Below are positions 24,350 to 32,619 of a stretch of 41,508 bases of DNA, one piece after another. Below the pieces are notes generated by a model. It searched no databases. It had not been told where the DNA came from and saw only the letters and a program-made list of their open reading frames with translations. Both the position numbers and the translations under genes were made by a program. The stretch comes from Candidatus Nanopelagicales bacterium. GTDB lineage: Bacteria; Actinomycetota; Actinomycetes; S36-B12; UBA5976. How positions within the stretch are numbered: position 1 is the stretch's first letter; every line of letters begins with the position of its first letter. The stretch is from positions 1 through 41,508 of the forward strand of contig JALQVI010000008.1 of assembly GCA_023260395.1 (NCBI GenBank), in the 5' to 3' direction.

Positions 24350-26731
24350 ATGCAAAGTTCAAATTTTCGCCGAATATTTCACGTCATTATGGTGGCGACA
24401 ACTTTAGTTCTGGGATCAACGGTGATGGCTTCGCCAAGCTATGCATATGGTGAATCTTGTCCCCTTCATTTTTCGGCAGCCACTGACTATTCAGGATGCG
24501 TTGGCTATAACACGGATCATCGTGGAGACTTTGCGCTGAGTTCGCAATTTGTTGGATCGTCGCTTTATTCTGCGAACTTCGAAAATGCACGCTTAGATGG
24601 AGCGAATTTCACCTCGGCGCGTGTATACGGAACGAATTTTTCAAATGCAAGTATGAGTTCTGCTAACTTTGGCTCAGCAGTTGCCTACCTTGCCAACTTT
24701 GCGAATGCCTATGCAATTCAAGCGAACTTTTCTAGCGCGATCGTTCAAGGCGCCAATTTCAATGGGGCTTATCTTATTCGTGCAAATTTTGGTGGCTCTG
24801 ATCTCTCGTATTCAAATATGACAAATGCCAATCTCTCAGATGTGAATCTTGCCGGAGCCGTGTTGCGCGGTGTTAGTAGCGGAGGTATTACTGGCGTCCC
24901 CACCGGCTTACCTAGTGGTTGGGCATTGACCGCTGGTTATTTAGTAGGACCTGAGGCGAATTTGTCAGGAATTGATTTTGGCTCGGCTGATTTCGGCGGA
25001 TTAAATCTTGCGGGCGCAAATATTGACAATGCGGATCTGTCAGACACTAATTTAATTGGTGTAAAGTCTGGCTCCATCTCAGGTACACCAGCATCGCTGC
25101 CAAGTGGGTGGCGTCTGGTTGGCGGATTTTTGCTCGGAAATGGAGCGAATTTAGCCGGGGCAGGCTTAGCAAACTCCAACCTCACCGATGTTAATCTGCA
25201 AAATTCCAATCTTGCTGGTGCCGATCTTTCGGGTACGACCTTAACCGGGGTGCGTTCTGGCGGCATCCGTGGAATTCCTTTGGCTCTACCTTCGGGCTGG
25301 TCGTTAGTTGATGGCTATTTAGTTGGTCCAGGCGCAAATTTGAGTTACGCAAACTTGTCGTTTAAAGACCTTCAAGGGCTGAATTTGTCGGGCGCAAATC
25401 TGAAATTTGCAAATGTAGCAGGAGCAAACCTGCATTCCGTCAACCTCACAGGTGCTGATTTCAACTTCGCCAATCTTGAAACAACGAACTTTTCTGCCGC
25501 AACATTGAGTGGGAGTTCAATGGGACATGCTTTAGTGACAGGCGCAAACTTCACGGACGCTGACCTCTCCAGTGTTACAGGGTCTTTCATTGATTGGAAA
25601 GATGCGATTTGTGCCGATGGAACAACTGGAATAAGCCACGCTTTGAATTCGTGCTTTGAACCTTTGCGATCTGAAATCGGTCCCGGGATTAATCTGGCAT
25701 CCGTTGATTTAGGAACCGCGACAATAGATGGAGTCAATCTTTCAGGAGCAAACTTAACTTCAGCAAATTTGAGCCATGTCACATTGCATAACGTTAAAGC
25801 AGTGTCGATTGTTGGCACCCCAGCTTCTCTTCCAAAAAATTGGAATCTTCGTCATGGCTATTTGATAGGTCCAAGCGCGGATTTGTCGAGTATTAATTTT
25901 GGTAATACGGATATCTCAAACACAAATTTGCAAGGGGCGAACATTGCCGGTTCAAGTTTCCTCAACGCGAATCTCACTGGCGTGAAATCGGGCGGTCTTC
26001 GTGGCGTCCCAAGTGCCTTGCCCGAAGGCTGGTCAGTGGTGGATGGATATCTAGTTGGACCAGGTGCAAATCTTGATCATGCTGATTTAGCTGGCTCAGA
26101 TTTATCCAGCGTCAATCTCACAGGAGCAAGCCTTCGTTATGCAAGCTTGCAGGCAACTGATCTCACTTCCGCAAACCTTACTAACGCGGTTTTGACGGCC
26201 GCAGATTTACAGGACGCAACGCTTTCACGTGCTAATCTCACTGGCACGAATCTTAGTCGCTCAAACATCGATACGGCCGATTTCTTATTTGCAACGTTGA
26301 ACAATGTGAGCGATCAAAATGTTGATTGGCACAATTCGCGATGTGCAGATGGCGGATTGGGTTCAACGCATTTGGCCAATACATGTCTTGGACCTGCACT
26401 TACGCAAGCAGTTGCCGTGGCCGCGCCGATTATTACTGGCGTGGCAAAGGTCAATGCCAAGAAAGTGAATTCGATTTCAACGACTGGGGGAGAGTGGTCT
26501 GGTATACCGCTTCCTACCAAGTCGTACCAATGGTATGTATGTAAGAACGAAGTGCCTGCAACTACGGCAATCATTCCGACACATTGCACAAAGATTGCAA
26601 AGGCGACAACTACTTCGCTCAAGGTACTTCCCACGTACAAAGGTAAGTTTCTGAGTGTTGCGGTCACAGGTCAGAGTACGGGCACGGCATCAAGTGTCGT
26701 TCTTGCGAAAAGTACGGCGAAAGTTGGTTAG
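24350..26731 (+). CDS. Secreted pentapeptide-repeat protein with internal duplication
   Basis: The 793-residue protein has a signal peptide (about 1-33), then a right-handed beta-helix of A(N/D)LxX pentapeptides from residue 70 to about 650. Five 32-residue inserts of the form G-V-x-S-G-x-I-x-G-x-P-x2-L-P-x-G-W-x-L-x2-G-Y-L-x-G-P start at 174, 237, 300, 481 and 544. Two Cys modules at 414-438 and 658-682 each hold W, CADG and a second Cys, probably a disulfide. Residues 199-438 align without gaps to 443-682, an offset of 244. The C terminus (about 691-790) resembles the Ig-like YQWYxC domain of actinobacterial surface proteins. No anchor or sortase motif is visible. GAGAAGG precedes the ATG by six bases. 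Function is unknown. Confidence 0.9.
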   Translation: MQSSNFRRIFHVIMVATTLVLGSTVMASPSYAYGESCPLHFSAATDYSGCVGYNTDHRGDFALSSQFVGSSLYSANFENARLDGANFTSARVYGTNFSNASMSSANFGSAVAYLANFANAYAIQANFSSAIVQGANFNGAYLIRANFGGSDLSYSNMTNANLSDVNLAGAVLRGVSSGGITGVPTGLPSGWALTAGYLVGPEANLSGIDFGSADFGGLNLAGANIDNADLSDTNLIGVKSGSISGTPASLPSGWRLVGGFLLGNGANLAGAGLANSNLTDVNLQNSNLAGADLSGTTLTGVRSGGIRGIPLALPSGWSLVDGYLVGPGANLSYANLSFKDLQGLNLSGANLKFANVAGANLHSVNLTGADFNFANLETTNFSAATLSGSSMGHALVTGANFTDADLSSVTGSFIDWKDAICADGTTGISHALNSCFEPLRSEIGPGINLASVDLGTATIDGVNLSGANLTSANLSHVTLHNVKAVSIVGTPASLPKNWNLRHGYLIGPSADLSSINFGNTDISNTNLQGANIAGSSFLNANLTGVKSGGLRGVPSALPEGWSVVDGYLVGPGANLDHADLAGSDLSSVNLTGASLRYASLQATDLTSANLTNAVLTAADLQDATLSRANLTGTNLSRSNIDTADFLFATLNNVSDQNVDWHNSRCADGGLGSTHLANTCLGPALTQAVAVAAPIITGVAKVNAKKVNSISTTGGEWSGIPLPTKSYQWYVCKNEVPATTAIIPTHCTKIAKATTTSLKVLPTYKGKFLSVAVTGQSTGTASSVVLAKSTAKVG
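24944..26395 (+). repeat. Tandem 732-bp internal duplication in pentapeptide gene
   Basis: The segment coding residues 199-438 (24944-25663) and that coding residues 443-682 (25676-26395) align in protein sequence with a constant offset of 244 residues. Anchors are the GP-ANL/GPGINL start, the two GTPASLP/GVPSALP inserts and the Cys module. The copies have diverged considerably, so the duplication is old. Confidence 0.75.
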
Positions 26732-26741
26732 GTTTAAAACG

Positions 26742-26773
26742 AAATGGCTCCTGAATTATCAGGAGCCATTTTC
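26742..26773. terminator. Bidirectional intrinsic terminator
   Basis: A perfect 12-bp stem (AATGGCTCCTGA, loop ATTA, TCAGGAGCCATT) is flanked by A residues on the left and T residues on the right, extending by one A-T pair. It sits 11 bases after the pentapeptide stop and just past the 3' end of the oppositely oriented tRNA gene, so it can end both transcripts. It is the only strong intrinsic terminator I found. Confidence 0.85.
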
Positions 26774-26774
26774 G

Positions 26775-26858
26775 TGTCCGAGGGGGGACTTGAACCCCCA
26801 TCCCCGTGAGGGGACTAGCACCTCAAGCTAGCGCGTCTACCTATTCCGCCACCCGGAC
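26775..26858 (-). tRNA. tRNA-Leu (anticodon GAG)
   Basis: The minus strand folds as an 84-base class II tRNA. The acceptor arm is GTCCGGG paired with CTCGGAC including one G-U pair, with discriminator A at 26775. The anticodon stem CTAGC/GCTAG holds loop TTGAGGT, giving anticodon GAG at 26822-26824, which reads CUC and CUU. A long variable arm (TCCCCTC-ACGGGGA) and the T loop TTCAAGT are present. The 3' CCA is not encoded. A terminator follows directly. Confidence 0.95.
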
Positions 26859-26900
26859 TTGAGGATTACTGAATTTCAATCAAGAAATGCCAGCCCAGTA

Positions 26901-26930
26901 AGAATACCCGTATTTACCCTGCAGGCTCAA
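26901..26930 (-). promoter_or_regulatory. Possible promoter of tRNA-Leu
   Basis: On the minus strand TTGAGC (26930-26925) and TATTCT (26906-26901) are separated by 18 bases, a plausible sigma-70-type pair about 42 bases upstream of the mature tRNA 5' end. Both hexamers are imperfect. Confidence 0.3.
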
Positions 26931-26980
26931 ATGCGGGTGGCTTGTCGGACCTAGCGCGGTCAATAGGCGAGACTAGAGGC

Positions 26981-28300
26981 ATGACGATTGAGCCTTTAAG
27001 CGACATTTCCACTGAAGTAGTCGAGATTGTTCGGGACCTGATCAAAATCGACACCTCAAACTATGGTGATGATTCGGGCCCAGGCGAAGCGTTGGCGGCG
27101 GAATACGTTGAAGCCAAACTCACAGAGGTGGGCATCGACTGTGAACGATATGAAACCACTGGCAGTAAGCGCCAAGGCGTGTATGCCCGAATCGAAGGCC
27201 AAGATTCCTCCCGGCCCGCTCTGCTGTTGCATGGTCACTTAGACGTTGTGCCGGCGCAGGCTAAAGATTGGTCGTACGACCCATTTGCCGCTGAAATTCA
27301 CGATGGCATGATTTGGGGTCGAGGCGCAGTCGACATGAAAGATGGCGACGGCATGCTTTTAGCGCTGGTTCGAGCCTGGCAGCGAGCTGGGATTAAGCCT
27401 CCGCGCGATATCGTTCTGCAGTTTCTTCCTGACGAGGAGGCTGGCAGTATTCACGGCTCCGAATGGCTCGTGAATCATCGCAAAGACATGTTTCACAACA
27501 TCAGTGAGGCGGTTGGTGAAGTCGGCGGATATTCGCTAACCCTTCGTGATGATGTTCGTCTGTATCTGGTTCAAACTGCGGAAAAGGGAATCCGTTGGAT
27601 GAAACTAAAGGCCGAAGGCACGGCAGGCCACGGTTCTTTCATCAACAACGACAATGCAGTGACACGTTTAGCTCAAGCCGTCGCTGCAGTTGGTGAACAC
27701 AAGTTCGATCTTGCTTTGACGCCAACTGTGCGTGACTTCATAAAGGCGCTATCAGATGCGCTCGGCATTGAATTGTCGGCAGATGATCCTGAGGAACTCT
27801 TGCGCCACCTTGGACCGATAGCGCGAATTGTTGGCGCCACGTTATCTAATACAGCGAACCCGACAATGTTGAATGCCGGCTACAAACACAATGTCATTCC
27901 AGGAACAGCCGAAGCCATGATTGATGGTCGCTTCCTGCCAGGGTTCGAAGACGAACTCATCAAAGACATTGAGAATCTTTTGCCACCAGGTGTTGTTCGT
28001 GAAGATGTCGTCAATGGTATTGCGCTAGAAGCGCCATTCGAAGGCGCGCTTATTGACGCGATGAGTAATGCAATCCGTGCTGAGGATCCACTTGGAACGC
28101 CAGTTCCGTATACGCTTTCCGGCGGAACTGATGCAAAGGCCTTCAGCAAGCTCGGAATCACGTGCTACGGCTTCTTGCCTCTGCTATTGCCACCTGAGCT
28201 TGATTTTTCGGCAATGTTCCATGGCGTTGATGAACGAGTGCCTGTAGAAGGATTGGAATTTGGAATGCGCGTTATGGATCGATTCGTTCGCTCGAGTTAA
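26981..28300 (+). CDS. M20 family metallo-hydrolase (peptidase/deacylase)
   Basis: This 439-residue member of the M20 family has di-zinc site motifs HGHLDVVP (H86, D88), GAVDMKDG (D118) and the catalytic pair in PDEEAGS (E152, E153), with a dimerisation lid domain between about 215 and 340. M20 enzymes are amidohydrolases such as acetylornithine deacetylase, succinyl-diaminopimelate desuccinylase and dipeptidases; I cannot tell which this is. The start at 26981 (MTIEPLSD) is preferred; a TTG at 26942 would add 13 residues. It ends one base before the convergent DUF5703 gene. Confidence 0.88.
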   Translation: MTIEPLSDISTEVVEIVRDLIKIDTSNYGDDSGPGEALAAEYVEAKLTEVGIDCERYETTGSKRQGVYARIEGQDSSRPALLLHGHLDVVPAQAKDWSYDPFAAEIHDGMIWGRGAVDMKDGDGMLLALVRAWQRAGIKPPRDIVLQFLPDEEAGSIHGSEWLVNHRKDMFHNISEAVGEVGGYSLTLRDDVRLYLVQTAEKGIRWMKLKAEGTAGHGSFINNDNAVTRLAQAVAAVGEHKFDLALTPTVRDFIKALSDALGIELSADDPEELLRHLGPIARIVGATLSNTANPTMLNAGYKHNVIPGTAEAMIDGRFLPGFEDELIKDIENLLPPGVVREDVVNGIALEAPFEGALIDAMSNAIRAEDPLGTPVPYTLSGGTDAKAFSKLGITCYGFLPLLLPPELDFSAMFHGVDERVPVEGLEFGMRVMDRFVRSS

Positions 28301-28301
28301 G

Positions 28302-28490
28302 TTACGCCGACAATTCCACTCGGTACGTCTTTCGGCGTAGGCGCACCCAGCGTCGACCATCGTTATACACCCGGACTCGATCGAGTTCCCAACGATCCGT
28401 TTCAGCCATGCTTGTCAGTAGTGCTTTAACATCTGAACGCTTAGCTTCATGTGTAAAGCGCATCTCTTTGAACTCCCAAACGGCAGCCAC
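28302..28490 (-). CDS. DUF5703 family small protein
   Basis: This 62-residue basic protein matches DUF5703, a small actinobacterial family of unknown function. The characteristic pattern is WEFKEMRF near the N terminus, WELDRVRVYNDGRRWVRLRR in the middle (WELDR-R-Y-DG-R-V-LRRK), and no membrane segment. The start is GTG at 28490, overlapping the stop of the upstream aldo-keto reductase by one base, so it is the second gene of a two-gene operon. Its neighbourhood with an M20 hydrolase gene recurs in actinobacteria as far as I recall. Confidence 0.8.
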   Translation of the reverse strand: MAAVWEFKEMRFTHEAKRSDVKALLTSMAETDRWELDRVRVYNDGRRWVRLRRKTYRVELSA

Positions 28491-29449
28491 TACTGATTCC
28501 AGCCAAATTCTGGATAGCCACGATCTGGAGTCGATACTTCGTCTAAGGCAGTGTGAATTTCTTCGGGCAGAGTTGATTCGCAGCCGGCGAGTATTGCGCG
28601 CAGTTGTGCAGCGGTACGTGCGCCAACAATCGCGCTAGCTACTCCGGGTCTGGCAGACACCCAAGCCAATGAAACATCCATAGGGGACAATCCGAGTCCT
28701 TCAGCGGCCATGCAGACGGCATCGACGATGGCCCGTTGGCGCTCGCCGAGGTACGGGGTGACGAATGACGCGAGATGAGCCGATGCGGCTCGTGAATCAG
28801 GTGGTGTGGCATGACGGTATTTGCCGGTAAGTACACCGCGACCCAATGGCGACCATGCCATAACGCCCACGCCATGATGGAGCGCTGCAGGAACGACTTC
28901 GCGTTCAATTCCACGTTGCACCAGCGAGTATTCAACTTGGTTGGAGACAATGTTGCCCGCAGTGTGTAGCGCCGTTGTCGCTGCACTAGCTAATTGCCAG
29001 CCTGAGTAGTTGGAAACACCTACATAACGCACTCGACCGGATGTTACGGCTAGTTCGAGTGTGCGAAGTGTTTCCTCGAGCGGCGTGTATGGATCCCAAG
29101 CATTTACATGCCAGAGGTCAATATGTGTGCGGCGTAACCGTTTGAGAGATGCATCCAGGGCAGAAAGTAAATGTCCACGACTGGCATTGCGGCGACGTGC
29201 ATTGCGAACAGAGCCGGCTTTTGTGGAAATAAGAACATCTGACTTGTCGCGCAGAAATTCGCCGATGATTTCTTCAGATGCACCATCGCTATAGATATCA
29301 GCGGTGTCAATAAATCGGCCACCGGCGTCGTAATAGATGTTGAACTGATCGCGAGCCTCGTGAATATCAGTGTCACGTCCCCATGACATTGTTCCTAAAG
29401 CAATGCGCGACACGAAAAGACCGCTGTCGCCGAGTCCACGTAGTTCCAT
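28490..29449 (-). CDS. Aldo-keto reductase with Asn in place of catalytic His
   Basis: This 319-residue NADPH-dependent aldo-keto reductase has a TIM barrel. Of the catalytic tetrad, D48 and Y53 (FIDTADIYSDG) and K77 (ISTKAG) are present, but the position usually occupied by His (LWQVH in relatives) reads LWHVN, giving N116. The same His-to-Asn change is found in voltage-gated potassium channel beta subunits, which keep slow activity. Other motifs are VGVSNYSGWQ and WSPLGRGVLTGKY. The substrate is unknown. The start ATG at 29449 has a leaderless-type -10. Confidence 0.85.
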   Translation of the reverse strand: MELRGLGDSGLFVSRIALGTMSWGRDTDIHEARDQFNIYYDAGGRFIDTADIYSDGASEEIIGEFLRDKSDVLISTKAGSVRNARRRNASRGHLLSALDASLKRLRRTHIDLWHVNAWDPYTPLEETLRTLELAVTSGRVRYVGVSNYSGWQLASAATTALHTAGNIVSNQVEYSLVQRGIEREVVPAALHHGVGVMAWSPLGRGVLTGKYRHATPPDSRAASAHLASFVTPYLGERQRAIVDAVCMAAEGLGLSPMDVSLAWVSARPGVASAIVGARTAAQLRAILAGCESTLPEEIHTALDEVSTPDRGYPEFGWNQ

Positions 29450-29455
29450 ATGTTC

Positions 29456-29461
29456 ACGCTA
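29456..29461 (-). promoter_or_regulatory. -10 element TAGCGT, probable leaderless start of aldo-keto reductase
   Basis: TAGCGT on the minus strand is followed by GAACAT and the ATG at 29449. No ribosome binding site is visible. Confidence 0.42.
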
Positions 29462-29519
29462 GCGTTCAAGGGTAGGGCTGAACGACTTTGGGCAGCGTGT
29501 CGCAGGCAAGGGGCTTTTG

Positions 29520-30353
29520 ATGGTTAATCACCTAACGTGGATTCAGGCAATTGTGCTGGGTATCTCACAAGGTTTGACGGAATTCTTGCCAGTCTCATCG
29601 TCTGCGCACACGCTCATCTTGTCGAGGTTATTTAATTGGCAAGATCCCGGCGCTGCATTTACTGCTGTCACTCAATTGGGAACTGAGGCGGCAGTCATCT
29701 TGTATTTTCGACATGACATTGCGGCCATTATTTCCACTTGGTTCAAGAGCTTGCGTAAAACAGAACTTCGAGCACAACCTGAAGCCAAAATGGGTTGGTA
29801 CGTCATTGTGGGTACGCTGCCTATCGCTATCTTGGGATTGATTTTCAAGACACAAATTGAAACAACAGCACGCAACTTGGTAGTTGTAGCACTTGCGTTA
29901 ATCATTATGGGTTTGATTCTTGGTTATGCCGACATCAGTGCGAAACACATTAAAGATGAAAGCCATTTGTCGTGGAAATCAGCTTTGATTTTTGGTGTTG
30001 GACAAGCATTAGCTCTCATTCCTGGCGTTTCACGTTCAGGTGCCACCATCACTTTTGGCTTATTCATGGGATTTAAGCGTGAAGTCGCTGCTCGCTATTC
30101 GTTTCTCCTTGCGATTCCAGCTGTTCTTGCCAGCGCGTTACTAGAGATGAAAGATATTTCTGGGGATACTTACGCAAACTGGCCAGCCACAATCGTTGCA
30201 ACTGTGATTGCTTTCGTCGTGGGCTATGGCGTCATTTCGACATTGATGAAGTACATCCGTACACACTCGTTCAAGATTTTCGTCCAATACCGAATTGCCT
30301 TGGGCGTCCTTTTGTTGATTCTCGTAGCGACAGGCGTGGTTAGCGCAACTTAA
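29520..30353 (+). CDS. uppP: Undecaprenyl-diphosphatase UppP (BacA)
   Basis: UppP dephosphorylates undecaprenyl diphosphate at the membrane, recycling the lipid carrier for peptidoglycan and other polymers. The 277-residue protein has eight hydrophobic segments and both signature motifs: GLTEFLPVSSSAHTLI near the N terminus and IPGVSRSGATITFGL near residue 165. The start is ATG at 29520 with AGGGG seven bases upstream; TTG at 29517 is adjacent. Its stop is five bases before the convergent CorA-like gene. Confidence 0.94.
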   Translation: MVNHLTWIQAIVLGISQGLTEFLPVSSSAHTLILSRLFNWQDPGAAFTAVTQLGTEAAVILYFRHDIAAIISTWFKSLRKTELRAQPEAKMGWYVIVGTLPIAILGLIFKTQIETTARNLVVVALALIIMGLILGYADISAKHIKDESHLSWKSALIFGVGQALALIPGVSRSGATITFGLFMGFKREVAARYSFLLAIPAVLASALLEMKDISGDTYANWPATIVATVIAFVVGYGVISTLMKYIRTHSFKIFVQYRIALGVLLLILVATGVVSAT

Positions 30354-30358
30354 GTTGG

Positions 30359-31363
30359 TTACAGCCAGCCTGATTTCTTAAACGCACGCCACAAACCTAG
30401 GCACACTGCTCCCATCAATGACAAGGCACCGGCATAGCCAAAGCGCATACCAAGTTCGGGCATGTGTTCGAAGTTCATGCCATAAATACCGGCAATCATT
30501 GTCGGCATAGCTGCGATTGCCACCCATGCCGAGATCTTGCGCATATCTTCGTTTTGTCGAAGCGACTGGCGCGCCATCGAGGCGGACATCACCGAAGTGA
30601 TGAGGTTGTCTTGGTTCTCTACTTGCTCATGTACCCGCAGGATGTGTTCGCCGAGGTCTTGAAAAGAAGCAAGTAGATCCTCGGGAATCGAAGGACTGCT
30701 CTTGTCGATGAATATTTCTGCAGCATTAATGAGTGGAAAGACTGCTCGACGAATTTCTAGATTTTCGCGTTTGAGGCGATAAATCGTTTCGGATTCATCT
30801 TTGAGCGAAGTAGAAAATACGGATGCTTCAATTTCGGCGATGTCCTCAGCAACTCCATTTGCCACCGCTACATATTCGTCAACGATTTTGTCCAAAATTG
30901 CATGGATGACAAAAAGTGGGCCGAGTGATGTTTGCGCGACATCGCTATCAACGCGATGTCGGATTTCATCCAGGCTACCGATGCCTCCGTGACGCACAGT
31001 GACTACGTGCGAGTGGTCGAAAAAGATGGCGAGCTGCCCAGTGAATACGTCGCTAGTCTCATCTGCGTATTGCAAAATCTTTACGATGATGAAGCCGCTA
31101 CTTTCACCGTGCCAATCGAAACTTGGTCGCTGGCTAGGGTTTAATGCATCATCAATGAGCAGGTCGGGTAGGGATAGGGCTCGTTGGACTGCAGCGAGCT
31201 CAGCTGCCTTCGGTTCATATAAGCCAAGCCATATGAATGCTCCGTCTTCGGGATGTGAAGCGCGCGACCAGTCTTTACCAATCTGCTTTTCGATGTCTTC
31301 TTCGCAGAGTTTGAGATTCTCTTCGAGATGCCCATCTTTATAGAGTCCGTAGCCCATCAACAT
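30359..31363 (-). CDS. corA: CorA-like Mg2+/Co2+ transporter
   Basis: This divalent cation channel of the CorA family is 334 residues from this start. A large cytoplasmic N-terminal domain is followed by two C-terminal transmembrane helices, with the ion-selectivity motif GMN (in IYGMNFEHMPELG) after the first. Start choice: ATG at 31363 (MLMGYGLYKDG) has AAGG eight bases upstream and fits relatives that begin with a short strand. The in-frame ATG at 31384 would leave only 12 bases to the divergent gene and has no ribosome site. A TCTAAT hexamer on the minus strand near 31388-31383 may be its -10. Confidence 0.88.
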   Translation of the reverse strand: MLMGYGLYKDGHLEENLKLCEEDIEKQIGKDWSRASHPEDGAFIWLGLYEPKAAELAAVQRALSLPDLLIDDALNPSQRPSFDWHGESSGFIIVKILQYADETSDVFTGQLAIFFDHSHVVTVRHGGIGSLDEIRHRVDSDVAQTSLGPLFVIHAILDKIVDEYVAVANGVAEDIAEIEASVFSTSLKDESETIYRLKRENLEIRRAVFPLINAAEIFIDKSSPSIPEDLLASFQDLGEHILRVHEQVENQDNLITSVMSASMARQSLRQNEDMRKISAWVAIAAMPTMIAGIYGMNFEHMPELGMRFGYAGALSLMGAVCLGLWRAFKKSGWL

Positions 31364-31384
31364 ACACACAACCTTGCCACGCAT

Positions 31385-31390
31385 TAGAGT
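31385..31390 (+). promoter_or_regulatory. -10 element TAGAGT, probable leaderless start of phosphatase gene
   Basis: TAGAGT is followed by TGAAAC and GTG at 31397. It overlaps the probable -10 of the divergent CorA-like gene on the other strand. Confidence 0.45.
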
Positions 31391-31396
31391 TGAAAC

Positions 31397-32068
31397 GTGG
31401 GACTATTGCTGCTGATTCGTCATGGACGTACTCCGGCAAATGTCGATGGAATTTTGGCTGGGCGTATGCCGGGCGTAGAACTGGACGATGTTGGCCGAAA
31501 ATCCGCCTTTGAGTTGGGTGACCGCTTATCAAACGTCCCAGTAACTCATGTTGTTGTTAGCCCCCTCGAGCGGACTGTTCAAACCGCAGATTTATCGATG
31601 AAGTCCGTTCCACGCGATGTAGACGAACGACTTATTGAATGTGATTATGGTTCGTGGCAAGGCGAAAAGATTTCCGATCTCGCTAAACATGAGTTGTGGA
31701 AAGTAGTGCAAGGTTCGCCGGCTGACGTGGTGTTCCCTGAAGGGGAGGCGATGTCAGAAATGGCTCGTCGTGCCGTTGAATGTATTCGTGAGTGGGATGC
31801 AAAACTTAGTGCAGAGCATGGCGATGATGTTGTGTGGGCGGCAGTAAGTCACGGCGACGTTATCAAGGCGATTTGTGCTGACGCACTTGGAATGTCACTG
31901 AATGATTTCCAGCGCATCATGGTCGATCCATGTTCCGTAAGTGTGATTCGATATACGTCAAGCGGTAGTGCGGTTTCAAAATTGAACGACACTGGCGTTG
32001 GTTGGTTGGAAAAACTTCAACCCGAGGCTCCTCAAATCGGTGGTCAAAGTGGGAAGGATCAAGCGTGA
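31397..32068 (+). CDS. MSMEG_4193-family histidine phosphatase
   Basis: This 223-residue member of the histidine phosphatase (phosphoglycerate-mutase-like) superfamily has the catalytic RHG motif in LIRHGRTPAN (H9), VVSPLERTVQTA, and the second histidine in AVSHGDVIKA. Actinobacterial members of this subgroup lie beside DUF3090 and mshC genes, so a link to mycothiol metabolism or its control has been a natural guess, not established. The start is GTG at 31397. The stop overlaps the DUF3090 start by one base. Confidence 0.87.
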   Translation: MGLLLLIRHGRTPANVDGILAGRMPGVELDDVGRKSAFELGDRLSNVPVTHVVVSPLERTVQTADLSMKSVPRDVDERLIECDYGSWQGEKISDLAKHELWKVVQGSPADVVFPEGEAMSEMARRAVECIREWDAKLSAEHGDDVVWAAVSHGDVIKAICADALGMSLNDFQRIMVDPCSVSVIRYTSSGSAVSKLNDTGVGWLEKLQPEAPQIGGQSGKDQA

Positions 32069-32619
32069 TGGCACGAATTGTTCATTTGTTTGACGAGCCT
32101 TCTCGATTTGTGGCTGGCACAGTGGGAGAGCCAGGCGATCGCACATTTTTCTTGCAAGCACGCGATGGGCTACGCCTCATCAGCGTCACTCTAGAAAAAG
32201 AACAAGTCAACTTGCTTGGCGATCGATTGAATGACTTGTTGGATCAAGTCACGTTGGCTGAAGGTGTTGATACAGCTATTTCAGGACCAGCAGATCTCGA
32301 TCCCCTGGATAATCCCATCGAAGAGGAATTTCGCGTTGGCACACTAGCGTTGGGCTGGAATTCGATCAGCGGTCAAGTCATTGTTGAGGCGCATGGTCAG
32401 ACTGAAACTTTTGAAGAAGTTCCTGAACTCGAAGAAGATTCCGAAGAAGGTCCGGATGTTTTGCGAGTTCGTATCAATGCACAAGCCGCTCGGGCATTTG
32501 CTCGCCGCGCTTTATCGGTAGTTTCTGCAGGCCGACCACCATGTCCATTGTGCGAGAACCCGTTAGATCCACGTGGTCACATTTGTCCACGAGCAAATGG
32601 TTACCGTCGTCGCGGTTAA
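32068..32619 (+). CDS. DUF3090 family protein
   Basis: This 183-residue protein of the actinobacterial DUF3090 family has no known function. It starts MARIVHLFDEPSRFVAGTVG, is acidic in the middle (EEVPELEEDSEEGP), and ends with a Cys cluster CPLCENPLDPRGHICPRANG that probably binds zinc (C-x2-C and a third Cys). The start at 32068 overlaps the upstream stop (ATGA), favouring it over an in-frame ATG at 32002. Its stop shares TTAA with the convergent SCO1664-family gene. Confidence 0.88.
   Translation: MARIVHLFDEPSRFVAGTVGEPGDRTFFLQARDGLRLISVTLEKEQVNLLGDRLNDLLDQVTLAEGVDTAISGPADLDPLDNPIEEEFRVGTLALGWNSISGQVIVEAHGQTETFEEVPELEEDSEEGPDVLRVRINAQAARAFARRALSVVSAGRPPCPLCENPLDPRGHICPRANGYRRRG

Noticed and set aside
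25372-25818. Minus-strand open frame opposite the pentapeptide gene
   Set aside because: Its repetitive sequence is the reverse image of pentapeptide codons, not an independent protein.
24560-26300. Dense short repeats that could look like a CRISPR or tandem satellite
   Set aside because: They are in one open reading frame as A(N/D)LxX pentapeptide codons with no conserved DNA repeat and no cas genes.
26775-26858. tRNA-Leu as an integration site for a mobile element next to the large pentapeptide gene
   Set aside because: No duplicated tRNA 3' end, integrase or phage gene is visible, and the flanks are ordinary housekeeping genes.
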